A DNA stretch of 64,000 bases from NCBI RefSeq assembly GCF_001638985.1, contig NW_017265136.1:186001-250000 (forward strand), in the 5' to 3' direction. The position numbers were made by a program, and so were the translations under genes. Source of the DNA: Phycomyces blakesleeanus NRRL 1555(-) (Eukaryota > Mucoromycota > Mucoromycetes > Mucorales > Phycomycetaceae). The notes beneath the pieces are model-generated. The model did no database searches. It worked only from the letters and a program-made list of their open reading frames with translations, and was not told the DNA's origin. Position 1 is the stretch's first letter. Each line of letters begins with the position of its first letter. Positions 48,284 through 61,381 of the stretch are shown here, one piece after another.

Positions 48284-49766
48284 ATGCAACAACCGCAGCA
48301 GGGACAAGAGCAACTCTCGACAACTCTCACAGCTCAACACAAACATACCACACCTAGGAATGCGCTTCAGCAAAAAGACAGACAGCAAAAAACCCAAAGT
48401 TTAGACTACGTAATCAGATCCGGACTTGCAGGTGGATTAGCAGGTTGCATGGTAAGCCATTAAACCATTAGCTTTGTAAATGACAAGTTACGAATGACGC
48501 GATTTAGGCAAAAACTGCGATCGCGCCATTAGACAGAGTCAAGATTCTGTTCCAAGCCGGAAACCCTATATTTGATAAATATGCAGGTAAGCTACAGAGA
48601 TAGAAAGAGATAGAGTACGCATAGTATGGTACGCTAAGTATGGTGTGGTAGGTACATTTACTGGTGCATTCAAGGCCGGTCGTGATATATTTACCACCTC
48701 TGGTACAAGGGGACTCTTCCAGGGCCATTCTGTTACACTCCTTAGAATTTTCCCCTATGCTGCTATCAAATTTGTCGCATATGAACAATATAGAGCAGTA
48801 AGTATATATATAAAAATATTATAGCTTAGGAAGAGAGTAGAGAAAGAAAAAAAGTTGTGTATGTGAGTATGGCTAACTTTTTACTTAAGCTACTTATGCC
48901 TACAAAGCAAGCCGAAACACCAGCAAAACAATTCGTTGCAGGCTCTTTAGCAGGTAAAACCTATTGGCTGACTGACTTACTAGAGTAAAAAGTAAATCCC
49001 CTGACTAATGTAGTATATTTATTGACTTTTATATTTGCCCTTTAGGTGTAACATCCGTTTTATTCACATACCCGCTCGACCTTGTTAGAGTGCGCCTGGC
49101 GTACGAAGTCAAGCAAGATAGATCAAAAGGATCAAGTGTGATAGCAACATGTCGACAAATTTATCATGAACCTGCTGCTTCTCGGGGTTTTATGCAATTG
49201 AATATATTAAATTTTTACCGAGGATTTCTACCAACAGTAGTAGGAATGATACCATACGCAGGAGTATCGTTCTGGACATACCACATTGTCACTCAATTCT
49301 GCCGTTACAACCCAATTGCAACAAAGTACACACTCAAGCCTGATGTAGTCGATTTTGATCCAGCTAAAAGCAACCTTACAGTTCAACAACAACGAATTGT
49401 GGATAAACCACCCTTAAAAACATGGGCTGAATTGTTTTGTGGAGGTGTGGCTGGTTTGGTAGCTCAGACAAGTAGTTATCCACTCGAGGTAAGTTTTTTT
49501 TTGGACGATGAAAGAATACATATTAGGGACAAAGGTTTTTAAGGCTTAATGTGAAATAGGTAATTCGGAGGAGAATGCAAGTCGGAGGTCTATTGGATCC
49601 AACTGTCTTTGTTGGTTTTGTAAAAACAACCAAAGATATATTCAAGTCAAAGGGGCTCAAAGGCTTTTATGTGGGGCTTACCATTGGTTACATCAAAGTG
49701 ATTCCGATGGTGGCAATTAGCTTTACTGTGTACGAGAAAATGAAATATGCCTTGAACATATACTGA
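48284..49766 (+). CDS. LEU5: Mitochondrial carrier, Leu5/SLC25A16-like (coenzyme A transport)
   Basis: Six exons: 48284-48451, 48508-48586, 48652-48797, 48890-48953, 49046-49488 and 49560-49766, giving 368 residues. Three carrier repeats are marked by PLDRVK, PLDLVR and PLEVIR (the Px[DE]xx[KR] gate motifs), each preceded by a Gly-rich helix such as [18 protein letters not shown]. Other typical blocks are [28 protein letters not shown] and [23 protein letters not shown] 50-residue Gln-rich N-terminus and a loop of about 40 residues before the third repeat are as in Leu5/Graves-carrier proteins. Yeast Leu5 is needed for coenzyme A accumulation in the matrix. Assignment to this subfamily rather than a close adenine-nucleotide carrier is likely but made by eye. 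Confidence 0.88.
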
Positions 49767-50750
49767 GTAAGCACATGTAAACATAGATAAATGTTTATTA
49801 AATAATTTAAAAATAAAATTCTTGACACATAAGTCTCATTGTATATTCCAGGACCTCTACATCTATACACATATATTATACCGTAAAAAGGAAGAGATAG
49901 TCTTTTAAGTGCTATCCAATGGAACTCATAATACATACCACATAATCATATAGTCGAATTCTTGGACAACTTGTATAATAAGAAACAAAAGAAAAATACA
50001 TCTATACAAGCTCTTTTGGAAACAAATGCATTTTGAGTAAAGTGCAAATTTAACGAAAGATGAAAATTGGCAATGAGAGTTGATCACTCGATCAATTACA
50101 CATGAATTAGTTATATTGACAATGGAATCAATCTTCAATCATTTACAGTAGACACGATCTCACCATTGCGCAATTTAGAATGTCAATTACAATACATGAG
50201 GCAAATACTTTGCCAGTTAGGTTGGAATTTATAAAAGAAACCCCCTTTTTTTATACACACACACACAGTTCTTTCAAGTTTACCCAATGTAATTATTGAA
50301 TAATCCACCAGTTCTATGGACAGATTACAAGGCGTAAGTAGCTTTGGAGACAAAAATGATATAAATATATGTATATATATATATATATTTATTCACTACA
50401 TGTATAAAAACTACTAACTTATAAAAGCAAGATGCGCTCAATATATTCAGTACTATCTCTTCGCATTATATGTGCTTAAAGCTGGATTCTCTACAACTAC
50501 TAATAATAGTACGTGCTCCCACATATACTTTATCTTACTGTATGTCGAGCTATGATAACTTATTGCAAGACATTATGCATATTTCAGCTAATGGGTGATA
50601 TAATACAAAAGGCTATAGCTTTTTATAGGCTCCCAGCTTGAGATAGATAGATGAGATGAATACAGTCAAAGTTTAATATATTGATAATAGTGGGGGAAAC
50701 GAAATCATATTGCTATCAATATATCAAGAGCTATAATGACTAATACATGA

Positions 50751-50765
50751 CCCCCCCCCCCCCCC
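50751..50765. repeat. 15-base poly-C tract followed by poly-T
   Basis: Fifteen C residues followed by CTC and ten or more T, a purine-free run unusual for this AT-rich DNA. Length may be unstable or misassembled. Confidence 0.9.
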
Positions 50766-53700
50766 TCTTTTTTTTTTAGTAATTACATATAAACTCTAGG
50801 CTCTTTCACTTGACGCCACTACAGAGAGCAAATTTAGCTTGAGCAGAAAATTATTATACTTTGAATATTATAGAACTTACTACTGAAATGAATAATTGCT
50901 TTCATCAAAACAATAACTTACATAGAAAAAAAATCAGCTTTACATCCAAAATTATTACCAAAATTCTGCTTATATTTATAAGTAACTTTTTTTTGATACG
51001 TCAAGATCCACCATTTGAGCGTTATTTGACAGCGATTGCTCAAATGTTGATCAAAACATCCCATTTGTCCACTCTAAAATAACATTTACTAATGAGATTT
51101 TGGATATTTATACCATATAACGATGTTTGATTGCAAAGTTCCCTCGTGGTATACAACTAAAGAAAAATCGAGATTTTGAGATTTGGTTTACTAAGTAAAG
51201 CTGTTTATAAAGTTTATTAATAGCGGTCAGGCTTGCTTGATCAATATCAAACCAATATTCATATAGATCTCGATATGGATAACAGGTTTTTGAGTTGATT
51301 TCCAATAAAAAAATACAAAAAAAAGATAACAGACTTTATAATCATTTAGTACATAGTAATACCCTACTGTATTAATAATAGTTATACTAGGCTATCATAT
51401 TAACATATTTACCTATTTACCGAACTATTTGTATAATTAGAAGAATTTATTATCGTACAATGAATAAACTACTGCCACCAAAAAGGCACGAAAAGAAGAA
51501 AATAATATTTATGAATTCTTCTAAAGTAATGAGTAAAGGCCAAATATACTTGAACAGTATAGAAGTTTTGAATAAGATTATTATACAGGTCTATCTGTAC
51601 TTATTGTAGTGCATGTGATATCTGGGCATTTATTTTGTCGTTTGTATAAAGCATTCTATAAAGATTAAAGATACTGGGCATATGGCGCAATATTCTGCAT
51701 ACTTAAGCATACGTTAAATGCAGTATACAAAGATTCTGAGCAAAAGAACTATACAAACAATAAATAGTAAACAAAAGAGTTGTGTCACAATTCTTATCAT
51801 TATTGTTGCAGAAAAGAAGGAATACTCTGAGTAAATCAAACAAATGAAATTTTAATGTTGTGCGATTTATAGTCTTGGAATAATGTATCCAAGCAAGACT
51901 TTTTTTATATATACTACAAATGAAGTATGTTTTGTAATTATTGGTACAGAGAAACTATTTGTATCAAAACAAGGCAGATTAAACGCTAAGAGACACACCA
52001 AGAATAAAGTATGGTGATTATTATATAATCATTATTTATCGTGTAATCAAACCTGAGCTTATAATAGCGGCTCCACAAAAAAAGAAAAGTAAAGAAAGGA
52101 TCGACCATGATCTGCCCGTGAGAATATTATTATCCAACCAATGAATAAATGATGGTTTGGCTACTAGTGACAGACATGTTATTCTTTTACCCTTTTTTTG
52201 CGTTTAATGCTAATCTATGCGACATTGGGTTATAATGTATATAATCAAAATGCTAGATTATTTTAGATTACAAAAGAATAGTATATACCTGCAGAAAAAA
52301 TTAAGCAGACCAGTTGGGTGGATAGAAGGTGCACTAATTAGCTGCTTTTACTAAAAAAAATAAATAAGCAGTACTGAATTACCGATTACTGATTATTGAT
52401 TACCGACTATCAATTAACGGGTGAACGAAAACATACTATGTATTCGGTAATTTCCATTTTCCCTTACTTTTAAGATTAAATGTGTCTTACCATGGTGCAA
52501 GGGTAATTTTTGGAGAATACTCTATACTCATAACTGTCTAATTAACAATTTTCTCTGATCTTAACAATATATCTTATTTTTAATTTTGCGTTTTCAGTAG
52601 CATAACCATTGTAATAAATCAGATCTATATACATCAAAAGTAGAATAACATTTCCAGAAAAATATATAAGCTCAATAAGTCGGAGCACTGTATATTGCTT
52701 TTTACTAAGGTTGTTCCAATTACTGCTCTAGTTTTCTCATAAAATTAGATATATATATATGAATTACATTATACATCATTAAATACAATTCTGGAGTGAT
52801 ATGAATACCTAACCCGTGATCTTACTACAAATTGTTATGATCTTCCAAAAGTTCTTACAAGCTATAGACCAACTCGTTTCACAATTATCCTAAAAGTATA
52901 TGATTCTCTAATGTATTCCATTCAGTCCAACATTATGATATTTAATATGGCTAAGCACTTGAGCCATTACAAATTCACATCAATCTACAAACAAAATTAA
53001 ATATATAAATTGCAAAAATGAACTCGTAACTATTTTTAAATTGAAAAAAAAAAAGGTATTTAATGTTTTCTAGGTACAAGTTTCAGCCTTTTAGTCTCTT
53101 GGCAAAAGAAAATAAAGAATAATAAGGCAAATTTACTATCATAGCTCACATGAGCTATATGAAGCAAATGACTGTAACCAACTACTACGTGCTGTAGAGC
53201 AGTTTCAAGTGTATCGTACTACTTGTAATATAGTCTACTTTACACAGACAGACCTAGCGTCCCTGAGGCTGGAGCTATTATGGAGTAGAATAATGTGGTG
53301 TTCTGGTGTGTAAACGGTGTGACTTTTTAAGAAATATATGTTTCAAATGAAATACCTAAAAAGAGACAGAGTTCACAAAAGCATGGTTTTTTCTTCAAAT
53401 AATAATAATGGTATTCCAGCTTTGTGTCACTAAGGATAAACTTCACCTCTTTTAGGTGTGTTTCATGCCAGGGGTTGACGCCAAAGTGTAACATGTCATG
53501 CAGTTGGCACAGTAGAAAAATAAATATAAGCAGAGTAGTATATGTATATCAACACTCTTTTTAAATAGTAAGATTAGCTTTAAAGATCGAGTAGAAATAA
53601 TCGACAGACATGCCTTTTCTTTTAAAAAAAAAAAAAAAGTCATTTTCGAATGCCAGTTACTAATTTACATAAAGAGGTATATGAATAAAAGGTAATTTCA

Positions 53701-53853
53701 ATGCAGCTGTCAGTGATCCTTATAGTAATCAAAGTAGCCGACTCCAAGAATCTTAGTTGGAGGAATAGAGTCGTGATGTTGATCGAGCATTTGCAAGTAA
53801 AAAGGACTAGATTAAAAGTGCAAAGCAATATACTTTTGTATTAATCATTTCAG

Positions 53854-53970
53854 AGCGGCGGTGATAATAATGTATTGGACCTGACACGGACAGCATCAGT
53901 ACCCAAACCATTAGGAAATGTTGTTGACGACATTTTTCAACATTACCGTCTTTTGCTGCCAATGACATAA
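53854..53970 (+). pseudogene. Possible decayed coding fragment of unknown family
   Basis: After a TTTCAG that could be an acceptor, one frame gives SGGDNNVLDLTRTASVPKP, then LGNVVDDIFQHYRLLLPMT and a stop. Its composition is unlike the Ile/Lys/Phe/Tyr-rich chance frames around it. The same frame extends upstream to about 53650 with two stops. I recognise no family; it may be a transposon or gene relic, or chance. Confidence 0.3.
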
Positions 53971-56308
53971 GATATATATATATATTTTGGCCGAGACCAA
54001 AGACCGATGGGCCTATCGCTATTACCCTAAGAGCGGAGACTCTTGCTGTGCCCCTCCATTTACTTTTCCTTTATATATTTTACCTTATCATGGATTCGAA
54101 TCAATGAAAATGTATGATAGCCAGAAAAGACTTTTATCCTTATTCTGAAATTCGTTGCCTAATAAAGAAGTTATAATAACATAGCAAGAGTCTTTGCTAA
54201 CTGAAGCATATAATGAAGAATAAAGAGTACAAATTTATTCAAAAAAAAAGAAAAGAAAGAAAGATTTCTACCAATCCGTAGAGGAGAGTTATCCATTATA
54301 CAAACAAACCAGAAAAAACTTGAACTTTAACCACCCAGACTCCCACACTTTTCTAGAGGTTGACGAATGGGTGTTCATTTTTATTTTTTGGATTTTTTTT
54401 TAAGTGCGGATTACGGCTGTAATAAACCCGATTTCTTTTATAAGATATTCAAAAATAAATAAAATTGTTATTTAGGATACATATAAAAAAGAATGACTTG
54501 TCATCATTACCACCTACACAAACCTTTTTATGTTTTTATTTCTTAAAAGCAAATAAAGTCACTTTTCCGTATCAGTTGAAAGACATACACTCATTGACTT
54601 GTTTTCTTGGTCGATTGGAAGGCAAGGTGTCAACAACTGAGAGTACAAAACTTGTGTACATAAAAAAAAGTCACTTTGTGAGATCTTAAGCATTGGTATC
54701 TATTATTCTTCATTTGTTCTTTACCAGGAATTGTACCATACTCTTCGGCTTACAGTCCGTAATTGGTGCAAGTATAGTTTCAAGACATCGCAATACCTTT
54801 TTCTCACTCTCACTCTGTATTTTTATTTTTATTTTTAAAAAAATACAAAATACAAAAAAAGTATTGTATTTTTAGGTTATTAAAAATAGACACCGAAATT
54901 CTTGAGCATGGTAAGCGGACCGGGAGTTGAGAAGGAAAAAGGGGTCCAAGTCAAGTACGACCATATTCCATTGATCTTTTTTTTTTATAAACCAGCAAAC
55001 TAAATTCCAGAACGCAATACAAACTTATGTCGTAACCGAGCTTGGCCTGCAATTTTTTTTTCTCTTACTTGGTCTTCGGACAAAATATATTTTAACACTC
55101 GACTTTCAAAAAAGTAAATTGTTTAAATTAAAACTTTTTGATTGGATAGTCGTTTTTTCAATAATTGTATGTTATTTTACTTAATTTGGACAATCTCCTT
55201 TATACAGTTGGTGTGGACAGACTAGAGGTTCAAAAAAAAGTTCAAACGACCCTGACTGACTAGTTTTCTTTCATTGCCACTTTGATTTTTTTTTTCTTTA
55301 AAAAAAAAAAAGACCATGCTTGTGAGGGAGAATATGTATCATAAGCTATAAGGCCAAAAGGAGAATTCTGCAAGAAAAGATTTTCATATGATGGAAGAGA
55401 TGGTACTGTGAACACTTCATTTTATCTAATATGTATTTGACCCTTTTAATCGGTCTACATCAACTATATAAAAAAAATATGTCCAAATAAAGTAGGATAT
55501 TTTTTTTTTGAAATTAAACATTGACTTTGTCCGAAAAAACAAAATAAAGTCCGACAGATTTTGGAAATGGTACGAAAACTAAGTAAAAAAAAAAAGAAAA
55601 GTAAAAAGAATGAGGGGGAAAATGGTAATAGGTGATCTTTGACACGTACACTTGGTCTGTAACTATTCAACCGAGACTCACATGTCTTTCCTAAACTTAT
55701 CTAGACTCAGTCTGACAAGAGGTTGTGGAAATGAAGAAATATTATCCAAGGAAATATTATCCACTTGTAGGTTTTTTTATTTAAAAACATACAGATTAAA
55801 TATATAATATATGTGTGTTTAATTTGATTTAATATGTATGGATTCTTGTTGGTAAATAGTACTATAAGGAATCTACATTTTGTATAAAAAAGAAAGGTCA
55901 ATCACGATATGACATTTGCACCAATGTGTGGGTTGATTTGTAAGATATTGAGATGTGTATTGGTTACATACAATTATCGATATTCTCCTTTTACGTTTAA
56001 GTATCCGTATTTCAGTAAAAATAAATAAATAAATAAATAAAAACACGTTGAATTGTCATCCGAAATAGTGAAAGAGGTTCCGCGATTGAGCCGTCCGTTC
56101 ATCGACGTATTTTTCATTTGGCTCCCAGAAATAGACCAAGAGATCCTATAATTGGTGCAAATCATTTACAAACGATATTTGTAACACTAATAAAGAAAGA
56201 CGACGATCGATTGGGATAACAGTATAAATTTGCTATTTATGATTTTCACCCATTGGGTCTGGTGTACATTTAATGAAGTGTGACGAGTATTAAGTGGTAG
56301 GTCAAAAT

Positions 56309-56341
56309 AATTTATTTATTTATTTATTTATTTATTTATTG
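56309..56341. repeat. (TTTA)n microsatellite
   Basis: Eight TTTA units about 150 bp beyond the stop codon of the Kre9-like gene. Confidence 0.9.
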
Positions 56342-56490
56342 GTAATAAGTAAATCAGTCAAGAAAGACCTAAAATACAATTAGAGAAGGGATCCCCTTTC
56401 TTGAAAATGAAGTTTAATAAGTTGTACAGTAGTAGGATGCTAGAGTAAAAGAAAGAAAGAAAAAAACAAAACGCTACGCGTTTAGAATTT

Positions 56491-57066
56491 TTAAAGGAGA
56501 GCAGCAACGGCAGCACCAACGAGGGCAATGGTACCGACAGCAGCAACGTTCTTGGTAGAGCCACTGGTGCCGGAAGCAGCAGGGGCAGCAGCAGAGCTAG
56601 CGGCGGCCTTGGTTCCAGCGGAACTAGAGGCAGCAGCGGGAGCCTTGGATCCAGAGGAGGAAGCACCAACGGGGGAAGCAGCAGAAGAGGCAGCAGGGGC
56701 AGCGGCAGCAGCATCACCGGAAGCAGCCTTGATGGTGAACTGACCGGTGTAGGACTGGTTGGGGGAGGTGCCAAAGACAAAGGCGTAGTCAGTACCGGCA
56801 GGGGTATCGGCGGGAATGGCCCAGGTGTAGGTACCGGAGGCAGTCTCTACATTGTTGGCAATGATGGCAACGGGCTGGAGAGCAGTAGAGAGACCCTGAG
56901 AGAAAACAATCTGGGAGATCGTAGGGACAGTAGGGTTGACCCAGGTGATGATGGCGGATTTGCCAGCAGTGTAGACGGTACCGGTCAAGGGAGAGGTGAC
57001 GCTAATGATGTTGTCAGCAGAGACGGCGGCAACAGCCAAGGCAATGAGGGCAGAGATAAACTTCAT
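56491..57066 (-). CDS. Kre9/Knh1-like, Ser/Ala-rich GPI-anchored cell-wall protein
   Basis: An intronless frame of 191 codons on the minus strand. Residues 1-17 are a signal peptide (MKFISALIALAVAAVSA). Residues about 18-112 form a Kre9/Knh1 N-terminal-type immunoglobulin-like domain: ITSPxxGxxYxxG-like ISVTSPLTGTVYTAGKSAIITW, then GTYTWAIPADTPAGTDYAFVFG and SYTGQFTI. A Ser/Ala/Pro-rich, probably O-mannosylated linker follows. The C-terminus (GSTKN then a hydrophobic VAAVGTIALVGAAVAALL) is a GPI-anchor signal. Related proteins sit at the plasma membrane or wall and affect beta-glucan assembly, though most have no known biochemical role. The gene is much more GC-rich than its surroundings, with strong codon bias, which suggests high expression. 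A TATA box lies 61 bp upstream. Confidence 0.88.
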   Translation of the reverse strand: MKFISALIALAVAAVSADNIISVTSPLTGTVYTAGKSAIITWVNPTVPTISQIVFSQGLSTALQPVAIIANNVETASGTYTWAIPADTPAGTDYAFVFGTSPNQSYTGQFTIKAASGDAAAAAPAASSAASPVGASSSGSKAPAAASSSAGTKAAASSAAAPAASGTSGSTKNVAAVGTIALVGAAVAALL

Positions 57067-57126
57067 GGTAAGGAGAGACGAGAGAAAGAGGGATGATCTT
57101 CTCTCTTGACCTGTCTCTCGAACTCC

Positions 57127-57134
57127 CTTTTATA
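57127..57134 (-). promoter_or_regulatory. TATA box of the Kre9-like gene
   Basis: TATAAAAG on the minus strand ends 61 bp before the start codon, followed by a short leader. It is the clearest TATA signal in the window and fits a highly expressed gene. Confidence 0.6.
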
Positions 57135-58062
57135 AGAGTCATTTTCAACCACAATTCCCTCCACAACCAATCACTTGTCCGCGTACATTGGAAAACAATA
57201 TCTGGCCCTTGCACAAGTGTTTATTGACTCCCGGGTTAGCTTGTGCAACCGCGTTCTGGTTTTACTTTTTGCGACCTGAACGACCAACATTGCAGTGAGA
57301 TAGACTATACTACTGTAAGTTAGTTCTGATGATTGAGAATATTGTCCGGTACAAATCAATTGGAGATTAGCAACCTCGGTCAGGGACATTCACTTGGAAC
57401 CTGTCAACTTTTAAACAGTTTCCATGGTAATATATGTATGTATATATACTTCTTCCAAATGCCAAGCAATTTTCAATTATTAGACGCTTAGAATAGTCAA
57501 AACCTCGGATGGCTGTCATTAGAACAAAAAAAAAACTAATGTCCTGTCCCCAACTGGAAAAATCCATCTTCTACAAATTGCTCCGGATCACGTGATCACA
57601 CTTTTGGGTGATGCAATAACAAAGTGTGGCGAGCAATTCGATTCATGTATTTCAAATGACAACTGAGACACAAAACAGAACAATGCTTAATATGCAGGGA
57701 TAATTCTGCCAATATTTGTTTTGTATGTAAGAAAATATATATGATTTTGATAGGCCTCTCGACCAGTCTTCTTGTAGTCTGTGCCCTGTTTTTATTTTAT
57801 TTTTTAACCTTTTTATATATATATAATACACACATAAAAGCATATTATATTGTATTATATTATATTATATTATATTATATTATACTATATTATATAGATA
57901 TGTATATACAATCTAATAATACACCAAATCACAGGGTTTCTTCATTATATTTTTCATAAGCTATCAACTAGTCCTTTGTCTATAGAGCTTTTAAAGGTTC
58001 TTTTTTAAGAAATTTAATAGTAATAAATAAATAAACACCCTTTTTGTGTATATACGTATTTC

Positions 58063-58093
<31 letters not shown>

Positions 58094-58323
58094 ATAGAAA
58101 GGTTTGGTTGTGTAAACTATTGCCATAATGTCTCCCGGTTTTTATATATATATATATTATTTTCTACTTGCACTGGTTTCAAACTGCGTCTGTTCGCTTT
58201 TTCCCTCTTTCCTTGCTCGTCTCTTTCTTTTCTCTGTTTTCTCTCTCTCTCTCTTATTTTTTAACCTTTTTGGCTGTACCTAATCACCCACTTGAGATCG
58301 ATAGTGTGTTCATTCAACTCTAA
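57135..58323. other. Divergent intergenic region, no gene seen
   Basis: Lies between the Kre9-like promoter and the second Sec2-like gene. It contains a long TATAT/TATTA repeat at about 57843-57897, TA/TG runs at 58063-58095, and a CT-rich leader (58200-58260) before the Sec2-like start codon. Confidence 0.6.
57843..57897. repeat. (TATTA)n pentanucleotide microsatellite
   Basis: About nine or ten near-perfect TATTA units in divergent intergenic DNA; the pattern may form cruciform or unwinding DNA, but function is unknown. Confidence 0.85.
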
Positions 58324-60521
58324 ATGACAATCCCAGTCGCAGTCGAAGACTCCATCTCTCTCCAGGATGAACATCTCGAAGAACTACAATTTTCCACTGA
58401 AGAATTCACAGAAGAAGACGTCCTGCCTTTTTTACTTCAAGCTCAAGACATCATTTCAAAGTTAGAGTCTAGGGTAGTAGAGCTAGAAACTGACCTTTCA
58501 GTAAGTGTAGTTCCAAGCAATACTAAAGAAATAAAAAAATGACAGAAACAATAAGCTTTCTATATATTTAAATACATTCAAGAATATAATATATATATAT
58601 AAAAGTGGCTCACCCCACTTTATCTTTATTTTTTTTATTTTTTTTATAGACTATACACCGTAAATATGAATACGACCGTAATGATTGGCTAGTTGGTCTG
58701 TCACAAAAAGACCAATATATTCACCACCTATCAAGCAAACTCCAAAAGCTAGAATTCAATACCAAGGAAGCAATAGTCAACCTGTCTGACATGGTTGACG
58801 AAGACAAGCTATTACCTAACCTTGACCACGAACAGATGAACGCAACCATCGTCCTGTGTCTCAACTACCTCCGCCAGACTCAGCAGGGCATCACTCCGAC
58901 TGTTGATGCCGTGTTTGACACCGAGGACCTTGAAGAGGGCGAACTTGAACGACGACAGGCAGCCACGAGTGAGTGGCAGCAGAACAAAGATCTTGATAAC
59001 TGGAAGATGCCCCTTAAGCCTGTCAATCTTATGGATGGTCTCGAAGCCTCATCACACAACAGTATCGATGGCTCGGAGCTTACCGGCCCCACCGATCTTG
59101 ACTCCTTCCATCCTACCATTTCCGACACAACCTCTGCCTCCTCTTTACCTGAAGATGACATCCCCCCCTCCTTGTTATTCCAACACCACCCCACCCTCCC
59201 ATCTATAGACCACACATTCTGTCTCAACTGCAAACAACTCCTCACTCAACTCGACCAGCAAATTGAACAGAAAGCATACCTCAAACGAGACCTCGGCTCG
59301 CTCGCTTCCGCCCTCACCGAGGAAGAACAACTACGCTCCGACATTGAACAAACAAAACAAGCACTCGAAGAAGATGTCCAGGAGATCGCTACTGCACTTT
59401 TCGACAACCTCAACCGAATTTTGATGGATGAGGTCATGAATAGAGATGGCCTCGTCCGGATCAATAGAGAACTTAATGGTCTTTTGTTACCCACTCTCCA
59501 AGCATGGGATTCGAGAGAAACTCAGCTCAAGGAGATCAAGGAACTTCTTGTCGACCTTGATTCAGTTGTTCACCAGAGTGCCAACACTACCAGCAGTCTG
59601 ACCGCAAGTGCAGACCGCTTCCAGTCTCTAGACCCTGATGTTCCCCGCAGTGGCCATCGTCGTCAACCCTCATCCTTGAGATTCTCAACAAATGGACCCC
59701 CTAACCTTGAAGATGCAATTCATGGTATCTCCAACAAGACAATTCGTATCGATGGTCTGATCTTCGATGAGTTCCAGCTTCATCTCAAGGCACTCTCTGC
59801 CACAACCCACCCCACCATACCCTTGACTGCGTACATGAAGCGAGTGATGGCTGAAGACATTGATCCCTGTCTCTTCCAGAATGCAGCTTCTGCCTGGTGG
59901 AAGTCACCCTGGTTCAGACGCAAGCTGATTGATGCAATCACCCGCAACAAGTGTGAAATCCAAAGCTTCCTTCCGAACCAGTCAACCTTCTCCTCATCCT
60001 CTACTTCGTCCTCTACTTCCCCAGCTGCTAGCCACATCAGCAATTCTTCAACCCCTACAACCACAACAGCCGTGTTAATGCCACCTAAAACAAAATGTGC
60101 ATGCTGTGGTGTGCTGCGAGTGTGCGAATTCCGTATGCGTCTCCAACCAACCACTACGAGTCTGCTGGCTCAGAAACAGCCGCCATGGTTGCCTATTGAT
60201 CGCTTCTGCCGTGACCGATTGGTGGCTGTTTGCGACTTTTATAGTTTTATGTCTTATCTGCGCCAGGCACTGATGCAGCACTCAGCCACTCTGAGCATGT
60301 TTAAGCAGTCGCTCCACTTCCGTCGTCGGATGGCTGTAGCCAAGATTGGCAGCATTGGTCTGTTTGACGAGACAAATATTACAGCCGCCAAACGTCGGTC
60401 TACCAAACGAGAGAGCATCGTTCTCGATCATTCTGGTAGTGGTAGTGATACTGCAAGTGTTGTCAGTATGAGTGACATACAAGGACTTGACGGCGCAGGA
60501 CAGATTGTTATCGTCCATTAA
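58324..60521 (+). CDS. Divergent Sec2-like protein (second of two in the window)
   Basis: Two exons, 58324-58500 and 58650-60521, give 682 residues. The N-terminal 100 residues are acidic then coiled (EEDVLPFLLQAQDIISKLESRVVELE). At about residue 248 is a Cys pair (CLNC) before a coiled coil whose centre EIATALFDNLNRILMDE resembles the Sec2 GEF core of the gene at 2859. A Ser/Thr-rich stretch precedes a C-terminal domain with CACCG (about 541) and IDRFCRDRLVAVC (about 576), then FYSFMSYLRQAL. The order CxxC, coiled coil, CxxCG, RFCRDRLVAVC is the same in both genes, so they are paralogues. Key hydrophobic positions of the GEF core are partly changed here, so activity on Rab/Sec4 is less certain. 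A 20-residue basic patch near the C-terminus could be a membrane or nuclear signal. Confidence 0.8.
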
Positions 60522-61381
60522 AAAGAGACAAAACAAAAACCACACGGAAAAAAAAATCAACAAAAAAATGAAACCCAAATCACATACACACACACACACA
60601 CACACACACGCACGCACGCAGACTCTTTATTATCCCTATATACACGCACAAACACACACAAACACACACAAACATCTATATCTTTATGAGAGCTTAATCA
60701 ACCTTTTATTTTATCTTCTTCTTCTTCTTCTTTTTATTATTATTATCTTATCTTATTTATACCCTTACATAGTCTCTCTTCCCCCCATCTCATTATCTGA
60801 TTATCTTGTCGCCAATAAAGCGCATTAAACATTCGATACTTATAAATCATTCTTATAATCTTCAAGCCCCCTCTTCTTCTTCTTCTTATTTTTTTCTCTT
60901 ACCTCTCAAACTTATACTATTTTTTTTATTTTATTTTATATATCTCACTAAATGAACTGTTTCTATGTCTATTGTCTCAAATAATAATAATAAAAATTAC
61001 CACCATTTTCACTTGAGATATAAGGTCTGTCAGCCATTAAAAGATTAGATATCATATCTTTTGTGTCAAGCAAGCAATCAAGCAATCAATCAATTTAATC
61101 TGTGCACCAAAAAAAAAATACTAATACAATCAAAATCAAAATCAAAATCAAATCAAAAATCCTTGACCGCAGCAATAAATAAATTAAATGCAAGAAACCA
61201 CATTCAAATACCGATGTGACTCGTATCCTTTACCTGTTTTTTCTATTTTATTTCTTCACTATGAAAAAGGAAGTCTTCTTGGGATTTTTAATATCTCTTT
61301 TCAATTTATTCTTTCCTTTTTTTTTTAAAAAAAAAAAAAAAAACTCTTACCAAGTACACTATAGCAAAAACACACACATCA
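60522..61381. other. Intergenic region upstream of the SQS1-like gene
   Basis: Rich in simple repeats: AC/GCAC at 60585-60620, CTT near 60713-60735, TAATAA at 60980-60993, AATCAAAATC at 61124-61160 and an A homopolymer near 61327-61343. The last lies 40 bp before the start codon. No gene seen. Confidence 0.65.
60585..60620. repeat. (AC)n/(GCAC)n microsatellite
   Basis: Alternating AC passing into CGCA units about 65 bp after the stop codon of the second Sec2-like gene, probably in its 3' UTR. Confidence 0.85.

Larger units (their letters stand above)
49767..56490. other. Long gene-poor AT-rich region
   Basis: About 6.7 kb with no intact gene. It holds a 15-C run at 50751-50765, TA microsatellites (50375-50390, 52749-52760, 53972-53985), a possible decayed coding fragment at 53854-53970 and a TTTA repeat at about 56309-56341. 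No terminal repeats of a mobile element were found by eye, though decayed elements are likely. Confidence 0.55.

Noticed and set aside
54090..54110. GATTCGAATCA resembling a tRNA B box
   Set aside because: The flanks do not fold into a T arm, and no A box or acceptor stem lies at the right distance.
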